Source of the DNA: Nocardia kruczakiae NBRC 101016
Lineage (GTDB): Bacteria > Actinomycetota > Actinomycetes > Mycobacteriales > Mycobacteriaceae
Length of the DNA stretch: 64,000 nucleotides
Direction: 5' to 3'
NCBI RefSeq assembly: GCF_001612965.1
Contig: NZ_BDBL01000024.1
Span: 82,772-146,771 of the forward strand
Part shown: positions 26,021-34,613 of the stretch, in pieces
Numbering within the stretch: the first letter of the stretch is position 1
How the letters are laid out: each line of letters starts with the position of its first letter
Notes under the pieces: model-generated
Told to the model about the DNA's origin: nothing
Seen by the model: only the letters and a program-made list of their open reading frames with translations
Databases searched by the model: none
Program-made: the position numbers and the translations under genes

Positions 26021-27223
26021 TCAGTCGATGATCGAGCCGTTGGAGGCCGCGCGCTGCTTCGCGGCGCGGGCCGCCTTCCGCTCGGCACGGATCTGTTCGA
26101 GTTCCTGCTCGAGACTGTCCGCGATGCGGAACTGGCCGGTGTCGTAGGCGCTCAGCGGATCCGAGTCGTCGTCCGCGGCCTCGGATTTCGGGGCCTTGCT
26201 CGCCTTGCCGTCGGCGACCGAATCCGCCGCGTCGGTATCGGACCGGCGACCCGAGGACTTCTTCGGGGTCCAGATGTCCGGCTCGACGATCGGATCGACC
26301 GTCTCCACCGTGCGCGCGGATTCGGTGGCCGGCGCCTCGGTGGCGGTGTCGCCGGCGCCCGGCAGCGCGGCCATCGGGGCCGGGCGGGTATCGGGCGCGG
26401 ACTGCCGGATGAAGCTGACGAAGGTCGGCATGCTGCGGCGGATCTGTTCGGCCGGGTCGGGCAGATCGCGGATCTGATCGGTGGCCTGGGTGATGGCCTG
26501 GCCGTAGCGCTGGCTGGCCGCGTCGTGCACCAGCAGCGCCACACCGATCATCACCGGCGCCACGGCGTGCACGCCGACGTTGTACCAGTCGCCGCTGCGC
26601 AGGTACGGGTAGGTGTTGAGGCCGACGGTCAGCGCCAGCAGGGCCAGTTCGGCGAGCGCGACCTGGCGGCGGCTCTCCAGGATGCCCCATTCGGCGACCT
26701 TGTTGGTGCCGATCATGATGATGACCAGGCAGACGCTGATCATGCCTTCGAGCAGGTAGCTGAACCAGTACAGCGGATCGGTGGGACCCCCGGGAGCGAT
26801 GTTGTGCTGGACGTTGACGGCCGACCACAGCATGCCGGCGATGACCACACCCGCGAGAGCGCGCATCGACCAGGCGCGATGCCGATACAGCGACGCCACC
26901 TTGGCGTGCGGGCTGGATTCTCGTCTCTGCGCCGCAATTGCCTTGCGGGCCATCAACAGATCTCGCATATCGGCCTTCGCGATCGCTTCGGAGGTCTGCC
27001 TGGCGCGGTCGGACGTCGATGCCGCCGCCTGTACATTTTTCCAGCGCTGTTCGCGTTCCTGCTCGCGGATCTTCTCCGCGAGTTCACGTTCGGCCTGCAG
27101 CTCGTTCTCGGAGAGGGCCTCGGTCAGCGCCGGATCGAACTGGTACGCAAGCCGCCCGCGGGCCTTCTCGACCCGTCGCGCGAGCTGCCTGACCTCATCT
27201 TCTCCGGGGTGTTCGACGGTCAA
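26021..27223 (-). CDS. Membrane protein with N-terminal coiled coil, unknown function
   Basis: The 400-residue product has a charged helical N-terminus (about residues 1-105, dense in Glu/Arg, likely coiled coil). Four hydrophobic segments follow: about 120-138 (ALAGVVIAGMLWSAVNVQ), 155-172, 188-208 and 218-235. A long acidic, proline-containing tail ends in another Glu/Arg helix. The membrane core recalls DUF2637/SpdB-like proteins found on actinobacterial chromosomes and plasmids, but I cannot confirm that. No conjugation genes are nearby. It stands alone with its own terminator. Confidence 0.65.
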   Translation of the reverse strand: MTVEHPGEDEVRQLARRVEKARGRLAYQFDPALTEALSENELQAERELAEKIREQEREQRWKNVQAAASTSDRARQTSEAIAKADMRDLLMARKAIAAQRRESSPHAKVASLYRHRAWSMRALAGVVIAGMLWSAVNVQHNIAPGGPTDPLYWFSYLLEGMISVCLVIIMIGTNKVAEWGILESRRQVALAELALLALTVGLNTYPYLRSGDWYNVGVHAVAPVMIGVALLVHDAASQRYGQAITQATDQIRDLPDPAEQIRRSMPTFVSFIRQSAPDTRPAPMAALPGAGDTATEAPATESARTVETVDPIVEPDIWTPKKSSGRRSDTDAADSVADGKASKAPKSEAADDDSDPLSAYDTGQFRIADSLEQELEQIRAERKAARAAKQRAASNGSIID

Positions 27224-27440
27224 CTAGACCACCGCCCGGTGAGATACGGTGGCCGGCAAGTGTTCACGAAGTGGGAACGGCACATGCCATTCATAGTCGA
27301 TGAACCGCCATCTGCGAAACTGCGGATTAGCCCCAATGCCAGACTTATTCGGCGTGTCGCGCGCGGCACGCCGATTCGGCGTGTCGCAATGGGCTGTGAG
27401 GCAGCGTGTTTCACCCCGTTCGGGGCGCGCGAGCGGGGAC

Positions 27441-27791
27441 TCAGGCGGCAGCGGCGCGCGCCAGCATCCGGCGCATCTCGTCCGGCTCCTCCACGTCGAC
27501 GACGATCCGGCTGAATTCGGTGCCGGTCAGTTCGATCCGCACCCCACGGCCGTCGAAGCGGGTATCCCAGAACTCCTTGCGGCCTTTGCCGCGGAAGACA
27601 CCGGCCGCGATCACGCCCGGGAAGAAGGTGCCGGGCGCGCGCATCCACGGCGGCCGCAGATCGACCTCGGCGGGCGCGACGGCCACGACGTGGGACAGGT
27701 CGAAGCGCACCCGTTCGCACAGCGAGAGCAAACGGTGCGTGCCACGGACATGGACGGTCACCGTCGTACCCGTGATCTCGATATCGACCAT
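27441..27791 (-). CDS. Conserved hypothetical protein
   Basis: The 116-residue soluble protein starts MVDIEITGTTVTVHVRGTHRLLSL and continues with a series of short beta-strand-like segments (FWDTRFDGRGVRIELTG, FSRIVVDVEEPDEMRRML). The pattern looks like a small PH-like beta-barrel protein common in actinobacteria, with no catalytic residues visible. I chose the ATG at 27791 over an upstream in-frame start because the extra residues look non-coding. Function unknown. Confidence 0.6.
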   Translation of the reverse strand: MVDIEITGTTVTVHVRGTHRLLSLCERVRFDLSHVVAVAPAEVDLRPPWMRAPGTFFPGVIAAGVFRGKGRKEFWDTRFDGRGVRIELTGTEFSRIVVDVEEPDEMRRMLARAAAA

Positions 27792-27896
27792 CGCACACCT
27801 CATCTCCCCGAGTGGATCCTCGGGTTCCATGGTGCCGATCGGTCCTGATCGGAGGCTGTGCCGATCCTTTGAAATCTCTCAGATTTGCGAACCCGG

Positions 27897-28808
27897 TTAC
27901 CGGCCGCGATCTGCGAGGATGCGCTGTTCGAGCCGCTGCGTCAGCGAGCGCACCCGTTCGTCGACGCTCAGCTTGTGATCCAGGGCCACGTTCACCGCGC
28001 CCCGCAGCAGGGCATACGGCTCCCACCCCGCGGGCGCCACCGTGCGCGCGGACCGGCGTTCGATGGCACCGGCGATCACCTCGGCGGCCCGCCGGGCGGT
28101 GATGCGCTGATTCAGCGGCCAAGGCAGCAGCGCACCGAATTCGGCGCCCAGCTCGTCCTCGTCCAGGGTGTCGTGGGTCATCGCCGTCTCCACCACGCCG
28201 AAATAGGCGATTCCGGCCGAGGCGCCCGTTCCGCCGAGTTCCACCCGCAGCGCGCGCCCGAGCTGTTCCACCCCGGCCTTGCTCACCATGTACGGCGAAC
28301 CGCCCATTCCGGGTGCGAACGCGGCACACGAGGAGACCACGACGACGTGACCGTGCGCCGCGATGACGTCGTCGAGCGCGGGCTGGACGGTGTTGAAGGC
28401 GCCGGTGAGGTTGATCGCCAGCACCCGGTCGAATTCCTCGGGATCGAGCAGCCGCACGGTGGCCGGGCGCGGGACCACGCCGGCGTTGGCCACCACCACG
28501 TCGATGCGCCCGAAGTTCTCCCGGACCTGTCCGACAGCCAGCCGCACCCCCTCCCGGTCGGCCACGTCGACGGCGATCGCGACGGCCCGGATGCCGAGTG
28601 CGGCCGCGCCCGCGCGCACGGCCTCGGCGTCGATATCGAACAGCGCGACGTAGGCGCCGCGGTCGTAGAGCAGCCGGGCCAGCTCGTAGCCGATGCCGGC
28701 GGCGCCGCCGGTGATCACCACGACCTTGTCGCGCACGTCGAGTCGCTCACCTCCGCCGAGCACCGGGGCCAGCAGCGTGCGCACCATATCGAACGGTCCT
28801 GTGATCAT
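27897..28808 (-). CDS. SDR-family oxidoreductase
   Basis: The 303-residue short-chain dehydrogenase has the cofactor motif TGGAAGIG, NAG (VANAGVVPRP), the catalytic Ser (VVSSCAAFAP) and YMVSKAG (Tyr-x3-Lys), plus a C-terminal extension typical of lipid-acting actinobacterial SDRs. Its ATG overlaps the stop of the monooxygenase gene (ATGA), making it the last gene of a four-gene operon. A plausible role is oxidation or reduction of the alcohol/ketone pair handled by the Baeyer-Villiger-type enzyme. Confidence 0.86.
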   Translation of the reverse strand: MITGPFDMVRTLLAPVLGGGERLDVRDKVVVITGGAAGIGYELARLLYDRGAYVALFDIDAEAVRAGAAALGIRAVAIAVDVADREGVRLAVGQVRENFGRIDVVVANAGVVPRPATVRLLDPEEFDRVLAINLTGAFNTVQPALDDVIAAHGHVVVVSSCAAFAPGMGGSPYMVSKAGVEQLGRALRVELGGTGASAGIAYFGVVETAMTHDTLDEDELGAEFGALLPWPLNQRITARRAAEVIAGAIERRSARTVAPAGWEPYALLRGAVNVALDHKLSVDERVRSLTQRLEQRILADRGR

Positions 28809-30322
28809 CGGATACTGCTCATCTCTGCGGTGGTCGGATCCGCTACGTGGCGCGACAGCAGGTAGGAGTCCGCGTCGAAACTCGCGACGCGGCGGCGGTA
28901 TTCGAAACTCCAGTTCGGATACAGCCCGGCGTTCTCGCCCTTGTCGGTGGTGTAGTAGCTGTCGCAGCCGCCGCCCAGCCACACGGTATCGCGACTGCGC
29001 TGCCGCATCTCGTCGAGGAACCGGTCCTGCACCGAGGCGCGGACCTCGACGCGGTCGACATCGTTGTCGCGCAGGGTTTTCAGCGCGTCGACGATGTAGG
29101 CGATCTGCGATTCGATCATGAAGATCGCGGACTGGTTCCCGGCGGCGCCGAACGGCCCGAGGGTCAGGAACATATTGGGGAAGCCCGCGATCGCCGCGCC
29201 CAGATAGCTGCTGGGCCGGCGACGGTAGTGGTCGGCCACGGTCAGTCCGCCGACGCCTTCGATCCGGTCGTAGAGCTTCGGTATCGCGCCGAACCCGGTG
29301 CCCCAGACGATGGTGTCGACCGGATGTTCCGCACCGTCGGTGGTGACGATCGACCCGGGGCGGATCTCGGCGATGGATTCCGTCACCACGTCGACGTTGT
29401 CGCGAGTGAGGGCCGGATAGTACGCGTCGGAGAAGATCGCGCGCTTACATCCGATCATGTAGTCCGGGGTCAGTTTCCGCCGCAGGGCCGGATCGCGGAC
29501 CTGGCGCCGCAGTTGCATCCCCGACAGCGCCTGGAACGGATGGCGGAAGCGACGGTCGACGAATCCGACCAGTCCGAAGCTCTCGATACCCGCGTAGTAC
29601 GCGCCCCGCAGCGCGGTGCCCAGCAGCGGCACCCGGCGTAGCAGCGCGCGCTCCACGCCGAGGGTGGACCGATCCAGGCGGGAGACGATCCACGGGGCGG
29701 AGCGCTGGAAGACCGTGAGCCGTCGCACCTTCGGCGCGATCTCGGGGATGAACTGCACCGCGGAGGCGCCGGTGCCGATCACGGCGACGCGCTCGCCGGT
29801 CAGATCGTGCTCGTGATTCCAGTGCAGCGAGTGGAACTGGGTGCCGCGGAAGGTCTCGCGCCCCGGCATATTCGGGATCTTCGCCTCGCTGAACGGGCCG
29901 ACCGCCGAGATCAGTACATCGGCGCTGAGCACTCCCCGGTCGGTGCGCACGAGCCACCGCCGCCGCGATTCGTCCCACTGCGCGCGCACCACATCGGTGC
30001 CGAAACGCATGTGCCGCACCACATCGTGGCGCTCGGCGACATCGCGCAGATAGCCCAGGATTTCGGGCTGGCGTCCGTAGGTGCGCGACCAGTCGGGATT
30101 CGGCGCGAAGGAATAGGAGTAGAGGTGCGAGGGCACATCGCAGGCGCAGCCGGGATAGGTGTTGGCCTGCCAGGTGCCGCCGAGATCGTCGGCGCGTTCG
30201 AGAATCAGGAAGTCCTCGAATCCGGCCGCGCGCAACGACACCGCGAGGCCGATTCCGGCGACTCCGGCGCCGATCACCGCGATCGGCGTGTGTTCGGCGG
30301 GGGCGCTCTCGGATACTGCCAT
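28805..30322 (-). CDS. Baeyer-Villiger-type flavin monooxygenase
   Basis: The 505-residue enzyme has an FAD motif (IGAGVAGIG), an NADPH motif (IGTGASAVQ) and the BVMO fingerprint FxGxxxHxxxW at residues 158-168 (FRGTQFHSLHW). It would insert oxygen next to a ketone or hydroxylate a substrate using NADPH and O2. The C-terminal part has GPFGAAGNQS. The ATG at 30322 is preceded by AAAGGAA. It lies 53 bp after the ferredoxin-reductase gene and overlaps the SDR gene, so all belong to one minus-strand operon. Confidence 0.88.
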   Translation of the reverse strand: MAVSESAPAEHTPIAVIGAGVAGIGLAVSLRAAGFEDFLILERADDLGGTWQANTYPGCACDVPSHLYSYSFAPNPDWSRTYGRQPEILGYLRDVAERHDVVRHMRFGTDVVRAQWDESRRRWLVRTDRGVLSADVLISAVGPFSEAKIPNMPGRETFRGTQFHSLHWNHEHDLTGERVAVIGTGASAVQFIPEIAPKVRRLTVFQRSAPWIVSRLDRSTLGVERALLRRVPLLGTALRGAYYAGIESFGLVGFVDRRFRHPFQALSGMQLRRQVRDPALRRKLTPDYMIGCKRAIFSDAYYPALTRDNVDVVTESIAEIRPGSIVTTDGAEHPVDTIVWGTGFGAIPKLYDRIEGVGGLTVADHYRRRPSSYLGAAIAGFPNMFLTLGPFGAAGNQSAIFMIESQIAYIVDALKTLRDNDVDRVEVRASVQDRFLDEMRQRSRDTVWLGGGCDSYYTTDKGENAGLYPNWSFEYRRRVASFDADSYLLSRHVADPTTAEMSSIR

Positions 30323-30375
30323 CGTCGAATTCCTTTCGGTGCGGGCGTCGTTGCCCGAAACAACCGGTCTCGTGC

Positions 30376-31467
30376 TCACAGGTCGAGTTCGAGAGTGTCG
30401 CCCGCCGCGCGCGAGACGCAGGTGAGCATGGTGGTCTCGCGTTCGGCGGGACTCAGCCGCCGATCGCGATGGTCGACCGCGCCGGCGTGCACGGTCACCG
30501 CGCAGGTGCCGCAGAATCCCTGCCGGCACGAATAGGCGACGTCGGGCAGGACCCGGCCGATGGCCGCCAGGGCCGATTCGTCGGCGGCCACGTCCACGGT
30601 GTGACCGCTGCGCCGCAACCGGATCCGGAACGGGCGGCCCTGCTGCACCGGCAGCGGCGAGAAACGTTCGGTGTGGACCGAGACGGTCGGCTCGTGGGCG
30701 GCGTCGGTGTCCAGCGCGGCGGCCATCAGCGGCGGTGGACCACAGACGTAGATCGCGGTGCCGCGCGGCACGTCGGCCAGAATCAGATCGAGGTCGGCGA
30801 TACCGAATTCGTCGTCGGGCCGGACCTCGAGCCGTCCGCCGCGATGGGCCGAGAGTTCGTCGAGGAACGGCATCGTCGCCCGGCTGCGGCCGAGATACAC
30901 CAGCCGCCAATCGATTCCGCGCCGTTCGGCGTCGGCCACCATCGGCAGCAAGGGGGTGATGCCGATGCCGCCGGCCACGAAGACGTAGTGCGGGGCGTCG
31001 ATATAGCCGAAGGCGTTGCGCGGCCCGCGCACGCGCAACCGGTCCCCCACCGCCACGTCGCGATGGATCTCGTCGGATCCGCCGCCGCCCTCGGGCAGAT
31101 GGCGCACGGCGATGCGATAACTCCCGCGATCGGCCGGGTCACCGTTGAGCGAATACTGCCGCTGGCGCCCGGAGGGCAGGAGCACGTCGATGTGCGCGCC
31201 CGGAACCCAGCGCGGCAACTGCCCGCCGTAGGGCGCGACCAGGGTCAGCACCACCACGTCCCCCGCCTGCGTCTCGCGCCGGGCGACGATCAGTTCACGT
31301 TCGAAACCACTGCGCCGCACGGGATTCGGTCGCGACAGCACCTCGATCGGCGGTTCCGTGGTGACGCCGCGGCGATACAGGTCGAACACCGCGCCGACCG
31401 CACGCAGCGGCAGCGACGGCCGATACTCCGGCCGGCCGGCGGCGACCGGGTACGCCACCGCCGTCAT
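30376..31467 (-). CDS. Ferredoxin-NAD(P)H reductase with C-terminal 2Fe-2S domain
   Basis: The 363-residue protein has an FNR-like FAD domain (RQYSLNGDP), an NAD domain (FVAGGIGITPLLPM, YVCGPPPLM) and a plant-type 2Fe-2S domain at its end (Cys-x4-Cys-x2-Cys in YSCRQGFCGTCAV, fourth Cys in TMLTCVSRA). This is the phthalate-dioxygenase-reductase/VanB layout, which feeds electrons to an oxygenase. It overlaps the upstream diiron-like gene by ATGA coupling, making that protein the likely electron acceptor. Confidence 0.88.
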   Translation of the reverse strand: MTAVAYPVAAGRPEYRPSLPLRAVGAVFDLYRRGVTTEPPIEVLSRPNPVRRSGFERELIVARRETQAGDVVVLTLVAPYGGQLPRWVPGAHIDVLLPSGRQRQYSLNGDPADRGSYRIAVRHLPEGGGGSDEIHRDVAVGDRLRVRGPRNAFGYIDAPHYVFVAGGIGITPLLPMVADAERRGIDWRLVYLGRSRATMPFLDELSAHRGGRLEVRPDDEFGIADLDLILADVPRGTAIYVCGPPPLMAAALDTDAAHEPTVSVHTERFSPLPVQQGRPFRIRLRRSGHTVDVAADESALAAIGRVLPDVAYSCRQGFCGTCAVTVHAGAVDHRDRRLSPAERETTMLTCVSRAAGDTLELDL

Positions 31468-32339
31468 CGCCGGCCCTCGCGCGCCGCCGGCGACTGCGCG
31501 AGATACCGCAGCGCGTTGTCCATACTGCCGAGCTGGGAGGGATGGAATCCGGGCCGCAGATACCGCGGAATCTCGGTCAGGAAGGTCGACATGCGCGGCA
31601 CCACGCCGCGGGCGGAGGCGCTGAGGAACTGCAACGGCCAGAACCGCCCTTTGCGCGGGTCGGGATCCTTGCCGAACAGATAGCCGCCGGCGACCACGAA
31701 CAGCACCAGCAGCGACGAGCTGGCCAGCACGGCGGTGCGGGCCTTGCGCAGATATCCGCCGTCGACGTGCATGTACGCGTCGTAGACCACGCTGCGGTGT
31801 TCGACCTCCTCCGCGCCGTGCCAGCGAATCAGGTCCAGCATCGCCGGATGCATGTTCTTGGCCTCGAGCACGTCGTTGGTGAGCAGCCATTCGCCGATGA
31901 CGGCGGTGTAGTGCTCCATCCCCGCGAACAGGCCCAGCCGCTCGCACAGCCACTCGTGTTTGGCGCGGCCGGTCAGGCCGTGATCGCCGAGCATCCGATC
32001 GACCAGCCAGGCCACCGTCTCCACCATCGGGGCTACGTCGAGGCCGAGCGACTCCAGGTGGCGACGCGCCTGCGCGTGCGAGCTGGCGTGCTGATTCTCC
32101 TGGCCGATGAAGCCCTGCACCTCTTCGCGCAGCCGCTCGTCGTCGATATAGGCCAGCGCCTCCGCGAGGGCCGCGGCCATCGCGCGTTCCCCTTCCGGGA
32201 GTACCAGGTGCATCACGTTGATGATGTGGGTCGCCATGACCTCGCCCGGAATGTAGTGCATGGGGACGGAGTCGAAATCGAACCGCACATCGCGGGCCCT
32301 GATCGCGTGGGCTTGATCGTCGTAGACCGAGGTGTTCAT
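31464..32339 (-). CDS. PF10118-type protein, probable ferritin-like diiron oxygenase
   Basis: Proteins like this are usually named predicted metal-dependent hydrolases. The 291-residue sequence, however, shows the ferritin-like diiron ligand order: a Glu near 49-51 (LPEGERAM), Glu81-x2-His84 (ENQHASSH), Glu142 (GMEHYTAV) and Glu178-x2-His181 (AEEVEHRSV). A membrane-interacting hydrophobic segment sits near 204-220. Being first in an operon with a 2Fe-2S reductase, coupled by ATGA, it is more likely an oxygenase than a hydrolase; that is inference. The ATG at 32339 is the best start. Confidence 0.72.
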   Translation of the reverse strand: MNTSVYDDQAHAIRARDVRFDFDSVPMHYIPGEVMATHIINVMHLVLPEGERAMAAALAEALAYIDDERLREEVQGFIGQENQHASSHAQARRHLESLGLDVAPMVETVAWLVDRMLGDHGLTGRAKHEWLCERLGLFAGMEHYTAVIGEWLLTNDVLEAKNMHPAMLDLIRWHGAEEVEHRSVVYDAYMHVDGGYLRKARTAVLASSSLLVLFVVAGGYLFGKDPDPRKGRFWPLQFLSASARGVVPRMSTFLTEIPRYLRPGFHPSQLGSMDNALRYLAQSPAAREGRR

Positions 32340-32382
32340 GGCGCGTCCTTGCGGGTGGTCGAAGCGATGCTCCGACCGTAAT

Positions 32383-32420
32383 GTTGACATCACTAGATGT
32401 CAACAGCGGTCGATGTCAAC
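32383..32420. promoter_or_regulatory. TetR operator with three half-sites
   Basis: GTTGACATC (32383-32391) and GATGTCAAC (32396-32404) form a perfect 9-bp inverted repeat with a 4-bp spacer. A third identical half-site, GATGTCAAC, lies at 32412-32420, exactly 16 bp after the second. The array fills the divergent space between the diiron operon and the tetR gene. Confidence 0.75.
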
Positions 32421-32458
32421 AAAACGCCTCGTCACCGTCCCCCGGTAGCATCACGGCC

Positions 32459-33121
32459 ATGGCCGATTCGCCGCACATTCCGAAAACGGGCAGCCGCCCC
32501 TGGCGTGGGCGCGAACCGGCCGATCGCATCGCCGCACGTCGCGAACGGCTGCTGCAGGCCGGTTACGAACTCATGGCCGGCGCCGGCGCGGCCGAGACCT
32601 CGATGCGCGGAGTATGCCGACAGGCGGGGCTCACCGAACGTTATTTCTACGAGAGTTTCGCCAATCTCGACGATTTGACGACCACCGTCCTCGAGAACAC
32701 CGTCGAACAGTGCCGGGATCGGCTGCTCGCCGCGCTGGCCGACGCCCCCGAGGACCGGGATCTGCTGTTCGGTCACGTGGTGCGCGCGTTCACCGATTTC
32801 CTCACCGAGGACCCCCGGCGCGGGCGCATCCTGTTCGTCGAATCGATCGCCACCCCGGCACTGACCCGGCGCGGCAGCGAACTGGTCCCGGTGATCACCG
32901 GGCCGATCGCGTCGGTGATCGCCGCCGACGACACCGACACCCCGGCCCCCGACGAGACCGACGCGACGCTCAACGCGATGGCCATCTTCGGCGCGCTCGC
33001 CTACTGCTACCGCCCGTATCTGATCGGCGACATCACCATCGACAGGGAGCGGTTCGACAACCACGCCGCCGCGATCATCCGGCAGCTCAGCACCGTGCGC
33101 TCGGCGCCGGTCCTGCGCTGA
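32459..33121 (+). CDS. TetR-family regulator of the divergent oxygenase operon
   Basis: The 220-residue protein has a TetR HTH (RRERLLQAGYELMAGAG, SMRGVCRQAGLTERYFYESF) and a helical effector domain. It is divergent from the minus-strand oxygenase operon, with a perfect operator between them, so it is very likely its repressor and autoregulated. The ATG at 32459 was preferred to one 78 bp upstream that would place the start inside the operator. Confidence 0.88.
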   Translation: MADSPHIPKTGSRPWRGREPADRIAARRERLLQAGYELMAGAGAAETSMRGVCRQAGLTERYFYESFANLDDLTTTVLENTVEQCRDRLLAALADAPEDRDLLFGHVVRAFTDFLTEDPRRGRILFVESIATPALTRRGSELVPVITGPIASVIAADDTDTPAPDETDATLNAMAIFGALAYCYRPYLIGDITIDRERFDNHAAAIIRQLSTVRSAPVLR

Positions 33122-33153
33122 GCACCAGCACCGGCAATTCCGTCCCGCACACC

Positions 33154-33184
33154 GGTCCGGCACTGTCCGAAACAGTGCCGGACC
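33154..33184 (+). terminator. Hairpin terminator after tetR
   Basis: A perfect 13-bp stem, GGTCCGGCACTGT at 33154-33166 and its complement at 33172-33184, loop CCGAA, lies 32 bp after the tetR stop and before cyp51. Confidence 0.72.
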
Positions 33185-33263
33185 TTGCCTCGCCCACCCT
33201 TCCGTAGTACCGTCCAGACACGTGTCCATCACGGATGGATCCGGACATGCGGAAGGATTTCTC

Positions 33264-34613
33264 ATGACGTTGGTCAAGCCGCGGCAAGTCTCCGGGGGCG
33301 AACATGAGCACGGCCACCTCGAAGAGTTCCGCACCGATCCGATCGCGCTGATGCGGCGGGTGCGCTCCGAGTGCGGCGATGTGGGCTCGTTCCGGCTGGC
33401 CGACAAGGACGTCATCCTGCTCTCGGGCGCCGAGGCGAACGAATTCTTCTTCCGCGCGGCCGACGAGGATCTCGACCAGGGCGCCGCCTACCCGTTCATG
33501 AAGCCGATCTTCGGTGACGGCGTGGTGTTCGACGCCAGCCCCGAGCGCCGCAAGGAAATGCTGCACAACCAGGCCCTGCGCGGTGACTTCATGCGCGGGC
33601 ACGCCGAAACGATCGCGCACGAGGTGCACCGCATCCTCGAGGGCTGGGGCGACGAGGGCGAAATCGACCTGCTCGAGTTCTTCGCCGAGCTGACCATCTA
33701 CACCTCCTCGGCCTGTCTGATCGGCAAGAAGTTCCGGGAGGAACTCGACGAGCGGTTCGCGCACCTGTACCACGAACTCGAACGCGGCACCGACGCGCTG
33801 TGCTACGTCGACCCCTATGCGCCGATCGAGAGTTTCCGCCGCCGCGACGAGGCGCGCGCGAAGCTGGTCGAACTGGTCCAGGAGATCATGAACGGCCGCA
33901 TCGCGAATCCGCCGCAGGGCAAAGAGGATCGCGACATGCTCGACGTGCTGGTCTCGATCCGCGACGAACAGGGTGAGTTGCGGTTCTCCGCCAGCGAGAT
34001 CACCGGCATCTTCATCTCGATGATGTTCGCCGGTCACCACACCACCTCCGGCACCGCGGCCTGGACGACCATCGAATTGCTGCGCAATCCCGAGGTGCTG
34101 GCCCGGGTCGTCGGCGAACTCGACGAGCTCTACGCCGACGGCCAGGACGTGAGTTTCCATGCGCTGCGCCAGATTCCGCAGCTCGAGGCGACGTTGAAGG
34201 AGACGCTGCGCCTGCATCCGCCGCTGATCATCCTGATGCGCGTCGCGCGCGGCGAATTCGAGGTGTGCGGGCACAGCATCGCGCCGGGCGATCTGGTCGC
34301 GACCACACCGGCGGTCTCCAACCGGATCGCGGAGGACTTCCCCGAGCCCGACCGCTTCGATCCGGGCCGCTACGTCGATCCCAACCAGGCGGATCTGGTG
34401 AACCGCTGGAGCTGGATCCCGTTCGGCGCCGGACGGCATCGCTGCGTCGGCCAGGCGTTCGCCCTCATGCAGTTGAAGGCGATCTTCTCGATCCTGTTGC
34501 GAGACTGGGAATTCGAGATGGCGCAGCCCTCCGACAGCTACCGCAACGACCACTCCAAGATGGTGGTGCAGTTGCAGCAGCCGTGCACCGTCCGGTACCG
34601 GCGGCGCGGGTGA
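33264..34613 (+). CDS. cyp51: CYP51-family cytochrome P450 (sterol 14-alpha-demethylase-like)
   Basis: The 449-residue P450 has the CYP51-typical I-helix MFAGHHTTSGTAAWT, the K-helix ETLRLHPPLIILMR and the heme loop FGAGRHRCVGQ with the thiolate Cys. The C-terminal half reads very close to Mycobacterium tuberculosis CYP51 (Rv0764c), for example FHALRQIPQLE and SYRNDHSKMVVQL. It would remove the 14-alpha-methyl group from a sterol. The ATG at 33264 has GGAAGGA upstream. It is coupled to an SDR gene by overlap, as in the mycobacterial locus, but no ferredoxin gene is adjacent here. Confidence 0.92.
   Translation: MTLVKPRQVSGGEHEHGHLEEFRTDPIALMRRVRSECGDVGSFRLADKDVILLSGAEANEFFFRAADEDLDQGAAYPFMKPIFGDGVVFDASPERRKEMLHNQALRGDFMRGHAETIAHEVHRILEGWGDEGEIDLLEFFAELTIYTSSACLIGKKFREELDERFAHLYHELERGTDALCYVDPYAPIESFRRRDEARAKLVELVQEIMNGRIANPPQGKEDRDMLDVLVSIRDEQGELRFSASEITGIFISMMFAGHHTTSGTAAWTTIELLRNPEVLARVVGELDELYADGQDVSFHALRQIPQLEATLKETLRLHPPLIILMRVARGEFEVCGHSIAPGDLVATTPAVSNRIAEDFPEPDRFDPGRYVDPNQADLVNRWSWIPFGAGRHRCVGQAFALMQLKAIFSILLRDWEFEMAQPSDSYRNDHSKMVVQLQQPCTVRYRRRG

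Noticed and set aside
27897..32339. mymA-type operon of M. tuberculosis
   Set aside because: The monooxygenase and SDR recall it, but lipR, adhD and fadD13 homologues are missing and a diiron/reductase pair is present instead.
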